Shown: piece by piece, positions 1 to 9,710 of the stretch
Numbering within the stretch: position 1 is the stretch's first letter
Layout of the letters: every line of letters begins with the position of its first letter
Assembly: GCA_918807975.1 (NCBI GenBank)
Contig: OU964926.1
Location: 23,195,996-23,259,995, forward strand
DNA length: 64,000 bases
Origin: Aplidium turbinatum
Lineage: Eukaryota; Chordata; Ascidiacea; Aplousobranchia; Polyclinidae
Direction: 5' to 3'
Program-made: the position numbers and the translations under genes
The notes under the pieces: generated by a model
What the model saw: only the letters and a program-made list of their open reading frames with translations
What the model was told of the DNA's origin: nothing
The model's database searches: none

Positions 1-1210
1 ACAGTACGATGGTGGAAAATGCCAGGCTTCTTTGTTTTTATGAATGGAAGTTAAATATAAATCAAATCAACTGAGGATTGACAAATTGGAAGATTTATCA
101 AGGAATGGAATATTTTTCTGTAATATAAACGTTAAAATGTGACAACGTCCTGTAATATATCAGTTTCTACTATTAAGCCATGCCTTCCCAATATCACATG
201 CGTGGTTGTTGTTGCAGGATAAAACACGGGTTTCAGCAGCACCTTATCACAAACGATGTTTCAATAATGCTGAGTATTATCACTGATGAATTATATTAAA
301 CCCTCCCCCACCGATGTGACGCTAACGTAACGCTTTACATACCCCCCTGTCGAAGGCGTTACGTAATATTTGAACGTTTCCTAATTACAATTTTTTTATA
401 TTACTACCCGTCTTGCTACGTCATAGGGGGGCTTATACAGTACATTTAATTGTAATGAACCCGCTCATGTCCTCATGCAGGTTAAGGATACTTGCCATCG
501 GTTCGATCCCTAATAATGAGTTAGTAGTGTAATTAAGTTGTTGTTGTGAGCGAAATTGTTTTCACAGAGAGCTCATATTGTATTATTACAGATGTGATTC
601 GAAGGCAAGCCAAGGCGACGGACAAAGTTATCAAATCTGCAGTGAAGCGGTATTTGAAGGCGGCTGGTGACAGAAATGAAAAAAAAAGAACCGAGCAAAC
701 AAAACTTCCGGCGCAGATAAAAATTCGGACGATACATGAACGCTATCTGTTTTTTGTTTGTTTGTTGACCTTTCAGTGTTCTCTTTTAACATCTTGCTGC
801 GAATTATTATATTTGCGTGCCTCTTAATTCGGTTTGCTTCCTTCGTACAGTAGTTGCATTTGGGGACAATTTTATCCCGACAAGCTATTGCCAAACACTG
901 TTGTGCCGTCTATTCACTAATATTAATTCTTGTAGTGAAGTCGAGTTTAATGTTATTAATGTTTTAATTAATATGTTTAATGTTGTTATTCAAACGTGTT
1001 TTCGGAGGGGTGTTTTGCCGCCCGTCCTAATCCCTAACATTAACCCAAACCAAAGCTCTTTGGCGTCAAAACGACCTGTTCCCATTTTTTTTTTATATTT
1101 ACCTAATGGATATCGGAACGCAATAATCACTCATGATTGTTGGTATACTGCATGTATCCTACGTGGATTTACATTTTTTTTGATGCAATGGTATGTTATG
1201 AGGGTTTGAA

Positions 1211-1353
1211 TTCTGTGCTATCTGGCTTTGAAGGTTGCCAGCATGACAACCACAACAGATGTGCAAACGAACATGCGTTATGGTCGTCGTTCAGGCGGCC
1301 CTTTCCTATAATTGTGGTTGCCGTGCTGGCAACCCTCAAAGCCAGACAGCACA
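1211..1353. repeat. Imperfect inverted repeat (about 42-bp arms)
   Basis: The arm at about 1213-1254 (TGTGCTATCTGGCTTTG...) is matched in reverse complement by 1312-1353 (...CAAAGCCAGACAGCACA) with a loop of about 57 bases. Only a few positions differ. It could be a small foldback transposon or an RNA hairpin; no target-site duplication is obvious. Confidence 0.6.
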
Positions 1354-2034
1354 AAAAACTCATTAATTTGAATTTCCATGCTGGCTACGTATTAATCTTT
1401 ATTACATCATAGAGTACAGTGGAAGCAATAGTAATGTTTTTGATGTTGCTGTGTATTTTCTTCCAGTGCTGTGATTTTGACGTATCGCAATACCTATCAT
1501 ATATGCTTATATAATTATGATACTGTCGTATGTAGTACACAAGTGGTTTCTAACCGGGAGTAAATTTTACTTACCCCTTACCCTAGGCCTAGGGTAAATC
1601 TTGCAAGCAAACATTTTAATCAAACTCATTATAGTTTGGAAAACCAAGAAAGTTTTTTTTAATATAATTTTTTGCTTAAAAATTATTGTTTTGCGAAAAC
1701 TGTCAAAATTCACTTAACAGCTGCTGGGCTTTTACAAATAATCTCATGTTTATAGTCTTTAGCTTTGCTCTCACATGGCTTGGACTTGTAAATTGTTCTG
1801 TTATTTGTATTACAAATGATCAGAAAAACCGCCATTCATTATTACTGAAACATTTTTTAGCATTGTGTTACGAAAATGGAGCTGTGGTAAGACAGTGTAT
1901 TAAAAATCTTTATTGTTTTCGTTGTTTTACATTCTTGAATTGCGTCTCGCTTTAACCACAAAAAGACAATTAAACGAAATGCTTCAAAAAGTTTTAGTGT
2001 TTTGTTTTGATAATTTCGCAAACAACAGCTGCTG

Positions 2035-2345
2035 CTGGTGGCCGAAAAAAAGGGCTTCAGCAGGGCGACATTCGCCAGTCCAGCGACAGCGCGCGCAGCC
2101 GCAAAAACGTGCCAGTAAGTTTAGCGAAATTCGTTGGCGTACAGACAGCGCGCCGTTAACTAACTTGAGCGACTTTCGCGATCGAGGCGCTTACGCACAG
2201 CCGACTTTATTGTCGAATTTCGCTAGCGTTACGCCGGCTATGCGATGAGCAGATCGGTGGCGGCTGGCTGGCGATTATCGCTGGCGCGTCGCCAACAACT
2301 TCGCTAGCGTGGAGCTGGCTAGACGCCAATCTTTGCTACTTGGGA
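2035..2345. other. CpG-dense, GC-rich patch
   Basis: In an AT-rich neighbourhood these ~300 bases are packed with CpG and with short self-complementary words such as GCGAC, TCGCC and CGCTAGCG. TTCGCTAGCG occurs twice, near 2218 and 2301. A 111-codon frame crosses the left part but matches no family I know. It may be a transposon scrap, a promoter-type CpG island, or an unannotated exon. Confidence 0.35.
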
Positions 2346-3882
2346 TAGTGGCGCCCATATTTCTGAAATTGTGTTATTTTTAACTTTCAACGCATCGAAA
2401 ATAGCCTGTGTTGTCGGATTCTTTCCCGTTGATTAATTACTGTGTATACATTGGCATAGCACAGTTTGACATTGATTCTATGCTAAATAGGTTCGCTTGT
2501 ATCAAAACGTATTTCTTTGTGTCAATTTCTTAAAGATTCGTTGTATTGTGAAATACTCAGCATTAGCGTCAACGAACGGCCTTTTTATGCAACTGTAACG
2601 TTTTTACATTCAGCATCAGGAATAACCTTTTTTCCTAATTCATGGCTTTAAATAGAAGGACTTCGCGTTATTTTTCAAATTCAGCAATGATAGCTCCTCT
2701 ACGCGAACATTCCTTTGCGTCAATTTCACCCGTAATAAGGGATAGAATTGTTTAGCAGTTTAGAAATAGATTACTGTATTTGTTAACTGAGCTATTGAAA
2801 TGAACTCTTGATCGTAATTTAAGAAAGGTTATAGTAGACTTTCTGGAGTATTTGTTAACTATAATTCTATTCTATTTAGTCGTGATATAATGCTTAGGCG
2901 TATCACCTTGTAAATGCATTCTGGAAAAAGGGTTGTCAACAACCGGTAAATATGATTTTCACTTTATTCATAGTTTGTCTCATTTGTTAACCAGCCGTAC
3001 ATCTCTTATGAAATTTAACATACCAAACGTATGATGTCTATATTGTTGTAACTGTTTATTATTATTATACGTTTTCGTATTCGTAAAGTCACGGTTATTT
3101 TCCCCAGAGAAAAACCGCGACCTGACGAGGACAAATTGAGTGCTTTGAAGACAATTGCACGTTTTTCCAACATAGAACAATCATCCCAGCTTGTTGGTGG
3201 TATGCGAGCAGACAAATTCGAGTGGAATCACCTCAGTGTAGATCGGGTGTTTTAACATCAGTCAACCCGCACCGCTATACGATCTTACAGTCCTATTGAA
3301 CGAAAACCGGTTCCACAACATAAATAAAAACATTTATTGATATACTGTTGTGAGTGTTAGCCTAACCAAATGTTTTGAAGATTTAGACAGTACAAAAAAA
3401 AAATGTTTTCATTATAAAAAACATTTTATGTTTTTCGAAAGTTACTATAAAACCATTGAATTTTTCATGAACTTGATTTTCGTTGACAAGTTTAAAGTAT
3501 GGGGAAATGATCGGACATGAAATTTTTCATCTGCAACTTTCTACATAAGATATATAGCTCTGTTGATGATAGCGTATGAGCAAGACGGACTATATAGAGG
3601 CCATGACAACGTACAATGGGATTGTTAAAACTGAGGGCAGATAGTGACGTCATAGTGCCATTGTCTTCAATTGAACCGACATTGAACCGTACGTTAGGCT
3701 AATATTTATAACACTGAAACGAAAGCTGTGGCAGCTTTAAAAAATTAATATGTTGTTACAGAACGGTAGCCTACTGAAAGTTGAGATAAATCACCAAGTA
3801 CGCTACTCGTCTTGTAAACAATTTATATATATTTTTAATCTCGTATCAAACGGGCCCACTACAAACTTGTAAAAGGAAAATA

Positions 3883-4694
3883 CAGTAGAACTCGGTTAAT
3901 CCGGATTCGATTTGACCGGCGATTCCATCCGGATTAGGCGAAGATCCGGATTAACCGATGACGGTTCTATCAAGCCTGACGTTACCTAGATAGAAGGGAA
4001 TCGGTAAAAATCACCGAAATTGAATGCATTAGTGTGGTCATCTGCCAATTCCGAGACGCGCGATCACCATATTAGCGATAGAATTCTTTTGTAATGCAGT
4101 AGCCTATGCATGTAAAACGATTGTATTTGTAGACTCTGCGTCTAACGCAAGAACACACTGGCAAAAGTTATATCTTCAGACATGCGTGTAGGAATAATCT
4201 GTAGTCACTCAAAACTTTTGAAAACAGTTACGGAAGACGAGTTTCTTTGGAAAACTTACAAAAAATCAAACAAAGTCTTCTATTGGAAAAACATCACCGA
4301 CATACCGCCGAAAATTCCACCGACATCTTTTCAAGTTACAGTACGAGTTTGGGCATTTGTGCAGGAATTTTGCGTTAGGAGGGATTACTGTTCATGAAAA
4401 GAAGAAATCCGCAATAATTTATTGCGTCACATTAACGGAACAATAGATAAGAAATTTCTCGCAATAAGCCACGTTACGTTTTAGCATAAAATGGCAAAAC
4501 TGTCTGGAAAATCCGGATAAAGCGATAGAAAAAGCGCAACTTTTGTCCGGAATAGACGAAGATCCGGATTAAATAATCCGGATAATCCGAAGCCGTTTCT
4601 TAAGAAAAAGATTACAAATCATTTGTACTTCCAGTTTCATCCGGATTAGGCGAAGATCCGGATTAACCGAATCCGGATTAACCGAGTTCTACTG
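3883..4694. mobile_element. Pogo/Tigger-like non-autonomous element, TA duplication
   Basis: The ends are CAGTAGAACTCGGTTAATCC and its reverse complement, each flanked by TA (3881-3882, 4695-4696). Subterminal copies of the ATCCGGATTA and GGCGAAGATCCGGATTA words are repeated at both ends and near 4505-4600. The 812-bp interior has no recognisable transposase. The TIR style and TA target fit the pogo/Tigger branch of Tc1/mariner. It sits inside the P-like element and is therefore younger than it. Confidence 0.75.
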
Positions 4695-5555
4695 TACAAT
4701 TAAATCGTTCGTTTGACATTGTACCACACCAACCTTGAAAATTGCGATGGATCAGCCATGATAAGACTGAGATATTTAAAAAAGTGGTAACTTCACTAGC
4801 AAAAAGTATCTAAAAAAACAACTCGCTTAGTTAAAAGATTAATTGTTAACGTGCAAAAAGTAAGGCATCATTCACTAAGCCTTACAAATAAGTCGATATC
4901 GAGACAAGGCTGATACGCATCATCTTTAGTATATAATTTGACTAGTATGCTAACCCGATTTATAGTAGTATTAACGAGAACACTCAAGAAAAAAAAATTG
5001 ATAAATATCCAGAAAAGCTCATAAACTAACGTTAACATAGTCTATGATAATTAATTCTCAAGCTTGAGAATTGTAAGTGTTCTAGTACTGTGCAACTTGA
5101 AATCCCGTTTCAGTCGGTTGTATGAGCTTCTGGACAAAGACAAATATTCGAAGGACCTAATGATTGTTTACACGGTGTATTTCTTTTCTACAGCCGGCAT
5201 AAAATTTATAGATTTCATCTGTTGCAAAAGAATACTTTGTTGATGAGATAATTCAATTTAATGCAAGAATCTCACAGCTTCTTGAATTTGTAACCATCTG
5301 GAACATTTACTTGCTGATAGAGACGTTATAGAGCATTTTACTCCAGAATGAAATGCTTCAAAGGTCAGATTGCCATCAATTCTTAACACAAACTTGGGTA
5401 TGCCGGAATCTTGCATAAATTCCTTGCATTGAAAAACAAGCGTCTGGTGAGCCCGAAATACAACCGTCTGGTGAGCCCGAAATACAACATCATCACCTGC
5501 TAAAAAAGTAAATTGGACACTACAGTAAAAGCATTAGCCAGGAGATTTTCAAAGC

Positions 5556-5927
5556 TCACAATAATGTCACTTTTGTCAAAACTTGGTAATTCATCAACAG
5601 GCTGATTACGAGTTCTACTAAACGCCCTTTGAGTACGGTACTTCTAGGAAGAAATGGTGGTAAAGGAACAAAATTCAAAGGGACACAGGTAGACACAGTT
5701 GGTGGATACAAAGGTCTTACTTTCCCATACTTGATAGTGGTAGGATAGTTTTCTGGCCAATGGCGTTCACAAACGAAGGTGTCCTTTGAATCGGGAATAT
5801 TATCCCTTGGGATACTGGCAAGCCATCTATCACGTTCCGGTTGGCATTTAGGCAGTTTAAACACTGCAACTTTATTTTCTTCACTATAATTTCCATTGTA
5901 GTTAAAGATACAGCACTTCTTAACCAT
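5556..5927 (-). CDS. THAP-domain protein fragment (P-like transposase N-terminus)
   Basis: The 123-codon frame starts MVKKCCIFNYNGNY and holds a THAP zinc-finger pattern: Cys at 5/6, FKLPK, a Trp in RDRWLASIP, and the CERH pair (Cys52, His55) followed by a proline-rich PLYPP stretch. The second Cys of the usual CxxxxC pair is Tyr10 here, one base away from Cys, so zinc binding may be lost. Further minus-strand similarity to THAP-protein interiors (frames reading LTFEAFHSGVKC) continues at about 5265-5440 in a different frame. THAP domains bind DNA. Its place between long TIRs suggests a transposase rather than a host factor. A 24-bp direct duplication (CGTCTGGTGAGCCCGAAATA...) lies downstream at 5440-5487. 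Confidence 0.65.
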   Translation of the reverse strand: MVKKCCIFNYNGNYSEENKVAVFKLPKCQPERDRWLASIPRDNIPDSKDTFVCERHWPENYPTTIKYGKVRPLYPPTVSTCVPLNFVPLPPFLPRSTVLKGRLVELVISLLMNYQVLTKVTLL

Positions 5928-7019
5928 ATTTACAAGAGTACTAATATATCACAAACAATGCTTCACAACCTAAAAGAAATCAAATATAAGATTGAATCAA
6001 ATATAGACGTATAAGGACGTTAAATAGCCTATCCACCAAGGCTGTTCGAAACAAACATATTTCTAAATACGGGTACTTACGGTGCATCCTGACTCATTAC
6101 TAGTAAGATAACTGGGTTGCTCAAGGGTAGACCCTCCGCCCTAATAGCTCAAATGACGACCAGCAATTTAATTAGGCTATGCTGTTTCGAATCAAATCAT
6201 CCATGAACGTAAAAACAATCATAGTATTACTATCGGAAAAGCAGCTTATCATGCAATAGCACTGGGGTTGGAAAACTTCTTGACTGATGATTTCAATCTG
6301 TTTATTGCAAAAAGTTCCGAAATATGGATTAAGGGGAAGCCAAGAAAATGTAATTTGCTTTAAATCAAAATGAAACGATAAAAAAAAACTCCGGAAAAGA
6401 CAAAAGTAAATTATTCGTTTTCTGCCTCACAGAAACTGACAGGCCTATTTGAGATTCTCAAACTAGTAGCCTAGTCTAGTAGTTTTGTATGGTAGTTTCA
6501 TACACTCAGCTGGTGACCTCAAGAACTGCTGACTTGTAGGAGACTCTCTCATTCATATAGGCGTCAGACGTGTTGGGTCAAATTTAGTCCGGCAGCTTAT
6601 TAGGCCTACGTTCTGAGATTCTCCAGTTTTTCACTATCGTTTCAAACGCACAACCAAATGAAATTGCTTGGATTTTGAAACGATTAAAAAAACATATTTT
6701 GAAATACCAAAACAAATCAAAGTAGGCTATTTCTATTTCAAATATCGATCTATCTCATCCTTATGCTGATATAGGACACCGATAAATCACATTCCTACCA
6801 AGTTTAGAGTTGTAACTTAAGTAGGCTACTGTACCGGTACTCATTAAACTAAAATAATTCCTGACTACCCTGAACTAAACGTACTGCAAAATGGAAGCAT
6901 CTGTAGAGAATTTTAATTGAAGACAATGGCACTATGACGTCACTATCTGCCCCCAGTTTTAACAATCCCATTGTACGTTGTCATGGCCTCTATATAGTCC
7001 GTCTTGCGTATAAGCGATC

Positions 7020-7290
7020 TTTCCAGGCTAGATTGGAGGGCAGGAAATCTTCAGCCACTCAGCAGTCTCGTCGTCCAGGACAGGACCCTCAGACCATGCG
7101 CACCATGTGGAGGCCGGTGGGTTAGGCAGTGGTGGATGACATGGTCTGCGGTCTGTTTCGTGGCACCACACTCGCATTCTGATTAAGGAGCCAGGCCCCA
7201 CTTGTGCATGTCCGAACGAAAGCGGCCGACGCCAGTTCGCAGGCGGTTAAAGTGCCCCTGACAGGTTGGACCCAAGTATAATAACTTTTC
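7020..7290 (-). mobile_element. LINE 3'-terminal fragment (same family as 17.2-19.9 kb and 60.8 kb)
   Basis: The plus strand of 7040-7250 aligns with 60,850-61,050, so the LINE coding sense is minus. It encodes the cysteine/histidine-rich tail of the LINE protein, with frames equivalent to RTGVGRFR and the CGA motif. After the LINE's TTAA (7247-7250) come 15 bases AGTGCCCCTGACAGG that are absent from the 60.8 kb copy, then LINE-like sequence resumes briefly (GGACCCAAGTA). See the finding on TTAA-linked 15-mers. Confidence 0.7.
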
Positions 7291-7503
7291 AAAGCATTTT
7301 CTAGCGCAGAATTATGCTTAGTGAACTTTTTAATCTTAACCTCGAAGCTCGACTAGTTAGGGCAAAATTTATACAAAACGACAGTTCCGCATCGCCACCA
7401 CAGGCGAAACTCCATATTTCACTGCTCTGGGACGACTTTGATGGTGTTACGTCATCGTGGGTGGGCGTCGTTAGCGTCAGATAAAACAAATGCTTTCTAG
7501 ATG

Positions 7504-8072
7504 TGTTACGGCCAATCTCTGTACAAATCAAACGTCATATAAAACCGTTCAAGTCTACTGAATATTACGTCATGGAAGTTGCTAGAAAATGTGCCAAAAT
7601 TGCACCATCGTTCATAGACTTGTGTCAAACTTGTTAGGACTTGTTTGGGCCTGTTTAAACAGGAAATATTACATCAGCTTAAACACCTGTTGGAATGACT
7701 TCATAATTGTCTTTCATTTATTGCGTCACAGTTACTTTCTACGTGAATTTGAGATATTGATATCTATTCTGGTCATTCGTAAAATGATTGTTTGAAAGTT
7801 GGCCGCACATTTAACTGTTGGCTTAGTGCTTGCTAGCTGGACAAAGGTTCCGTCTTTTATCCAATTAATCTGTATTGTAGTGACAGTTTTTTTAGAGGTG
7901 TAGGCGTTACACCTATTTTCGATAGCCTCGGGCTAATTTTACTGGAATACACTGTTTGAATAGACGTTTCGAAAGTGTGTTTATTTTTGGGTCATTGCAT
8001 GCAGACGAACGGATTTGGGAATCTTACGTTACAATTTTCCCACGAAGAGATTATGGTTTACCGCTGTGACCA
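7504..8072 (+). repeat. 5' LTR of the BEL/Pao element
   Basis: The 569-bp repeat starts TGTTACGG and ends GTGACCA, is preceded by AGATG, and is nearly identical to 12788-13357. Confidence 0.92.
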
Positions 8073-8082
8073 TAAAAAATAA

Positions 8083-8330
8083 AAGACGATTTTTGTTAGC
8101 TGGTGGGCCAAGAAGCACTAGAAGCAAAAAAAATAAAAGACGAAGTTGTTGGTTGGTAGGCTACAAAAGCAAAGAAATAATAAAAGAAGATCTTGTTGGT
8201 TGGTAGTCTAAAGAAGCAAAGAAAATTAAAGACATTTCTTCTCGGTAGGCAACTGAAGAACTTTAAGCTAAAAAGTAAAGACATTTCTTCTCAGTTTGGT
8301 ACAGAAGAAAAAATAACTTTGACATTCATT
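8083..8330 (+). repeat. Degenerate tandem repeat in LTR-element leader
   Basis: Blocks of roughly 60 bases recur, each with AATAAAAGACGA- or AAAGACATTTCTT-like starts, a GTTGGTTGGTAGGC-like core and AAGAAGCA-like ends. It lies between the 5' LTR and the gag-like frame. Confidence 0.6.
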
Positions 8331-8537
8331 GGCAAGAAAGAAGATTAAAGGCAATCCATCTGTGCTTGAAGATTCAAGTGGAAGAATCCAAGCAAGTTTT
8401 GTGGACGTTTGGACTTCACATACTCGTACAGCTACGGTATCGTGCATTTAAATTCTTTTTTGTATTTTTTACGGTCTTTGCAGTTAAGTTTTTTATAACT
8501 ACTGTAATTTGTGTGTTTGTGTAACTTAATTTTTTAA

Positions 8538-9656
8538 TTGTTAAATTTAGCCCTAACATTTAATATGTCTACACTCGGTGGCGACAGGGACTCGACCGCC
8601 GTCGACTCGACTGAGTTTAAGCCTGATGATGTTCTTTGCGGTCGGGCAGGCCATTCTGGGGAGGGACCCATTAACGATGAGGCTAAGTCAGTTCGAGAGG
8701 CCCGGCATCTTAGACGGGATATTTTGACTCAAATTGGGAAACTTTCTGTAGCCCTAGGTTCTTTGAGTGATAAGCAGGAACTGTTAATTTTTAGATCTAA
8801 GTTATCTACTTTAGAAGAGGAATTACGGCATTTCCATGCTTTTTTGAGTAAAATTGTTAACTCTGCAATCTTGGCAGAACTTCGTGATAGGGTAGATCCC
8901 GAATTTAACTCGTTAAAAAATAACTTCGAACAAAAAGAAAGTGAGTTGTCAGATAGGTTGGATGCTGACATACATCCTGAGGATAGCGCCTCAAATGTAA
9001 GCACTAGGATGTCTGAGAGCTCGTCACGGATAGTTGCACAAATTAACCTACAGTTAAGACGAGAGGAGCTCCAGATCCAAGCTGAGGCCGAAGCAAGAGC
9101 TGCTGAGGCCATCGCAAGAGCTGAAGCCATACGAGCTGAGGCTGCCGCACGAGCAGAGGCTGCCGCAAGAGCTGAGGCCATACGAGCTGAGGCCATACGA
9201 GCTGAGGCCATACGAGCTGAGGCTGCCGCAAGAGCTGAGGCCGACGCGAGAGCTGCTGAGGCCGAAGCGAGAGCTGCTGAGGCCGCCGCGAGAGCCGAAG
9301 CTAGAGCTGCTGAGTTCGCACTCAAAGACGCTCAGTTGAGGGCCGAACAACGTAAAGAGGTAGTTTTAGCTGAATATCGTTCTGAGTTGGGCTCCCGGCG
9401 TAGCTCTAGGAAGGGCTCTTCTAGGCATTCCAGAAGTGAACATCAATCGCAGTTTAATTTACCTAACCTTTTCCACACGCCTGTTCAATCCGTAAGTGGA
9501 CCTGTACAATCCACATGTTTTCCAGCTGTTTCAGGAGGTCTCGGGGCCGCGGCTAAGGGTCTTCCGAAGGCTGTAGAGCCAAGGTCTGCAAATTACAACC
9601 GAACTCCTCCCCCAGAGCGTACAGGTCACGGGGCCGCCATTAGCAGTAATGCTTAG
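8538..9656 (+). CDS. Gag-like frame of the BEL/Pao element
   Basis: This is the first frame of the fossil element (372 codons as read). Residues about 55-150 look helical. Residues about 175-275 are an Ala/Arg/Glu-rich repeat (units such as RAEAIRAEA and RAAEAEA) that should form a long coiled coil. The C-terminal part is Ser/Pro-rich. This repeat makes long mirror frames on the opposite strand, which I treat as shadows. A structural (capsid-precursor) role is inferred from position only; sequence alone does not identify a capsid fold. Confidence 0.55.
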   Translation: MLNLALTFNMSTLGGDRDSTAVDSTEFKPDDVLCGRAGHSGEGPINDEAKSVREARHLRRDILTQIGKLSVALGSLSDKQELLIFRSKLSTLEEELRHFHAFLSKIVNSAILAELRDRVDPEFNSLKNNFEQKESELSDRLDADIHPEDSASNVSTRMSESSSRIVAQINLQLRREELQIQAEAEARAAEAIARAEAIRAEAAARAEAAARAEAIRAEAIRAEAIRAEAAARAEADARAAEAEARAAEAAARAEARAAEFALKDAQLRAEQRKEVVLAEYRSELGSRRSSRKGSSRHSRSEHQSQFNLPNLFHTPVQSVSGPVQSTCFPAVSGGLGAAAKGLPKAVEPRSANYNRTPPPERTGHGAAISSNA

Positions 9657-9710
9657 CCCCCTTCACAGTTTTCAGCGCCGCTAGTTTTTGATCGCCCAGT
9701 TACACGTAAT

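Larger units (their letters stand above)
1..3572. other. Gene-poor left flank
   Basis: No gene is recognised here. A tRNA-like scrap (a GGTTCGATCCC box B-like motif near 499) lies at 475-520. An exon-like block at 594-694 follows a TTACAG acceptor and reads VIRRQAKATDKVIKSAVKRY, but I cannot assign it to a family. A hairpin lies at 1211-1353 and a CpG-rich patch at 2035-2345; both are listed separately. The rest is AT-rich with short open frames only. Confidence 0.5.
3581..7006 (-). mobile_element. P-like DNA transposon with THAP transposase remnant
   Basis: The left end (3581-3673) and right end (6914-7006) are near-perfect inverted repeats of about 93 bases, both beginning CAAGACGGACTATATAGAGG. 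They are flanked by CGTATGAG (3573-3580) and CGTATAAG (7007-7014), an 8-bp target-site duplication with one mismatch. A THAP-domain frame starts about 1.1 kb inside the right end and reads inward. Long TIRs, 8-bp duplications and an N-terminal THAP domain fit the P superfamily. The transposase is incomplete, so this copy is probably inactive. A pogo-like MITE (3883-4694) is inserted inside. Kolobok elements also carry THAP domains but duplicate TTAA, which is not seen here. Confidence 0.65.

Noticed and set aside
8729-9350. Long minus-strand frames (up to 198 codons) opposite the gag-like frame
   Set aside because: They are mirror images of the GCN-rich Ala/Arg/Glu repeat and have low-complexity Ser/Ala/Leu composition.
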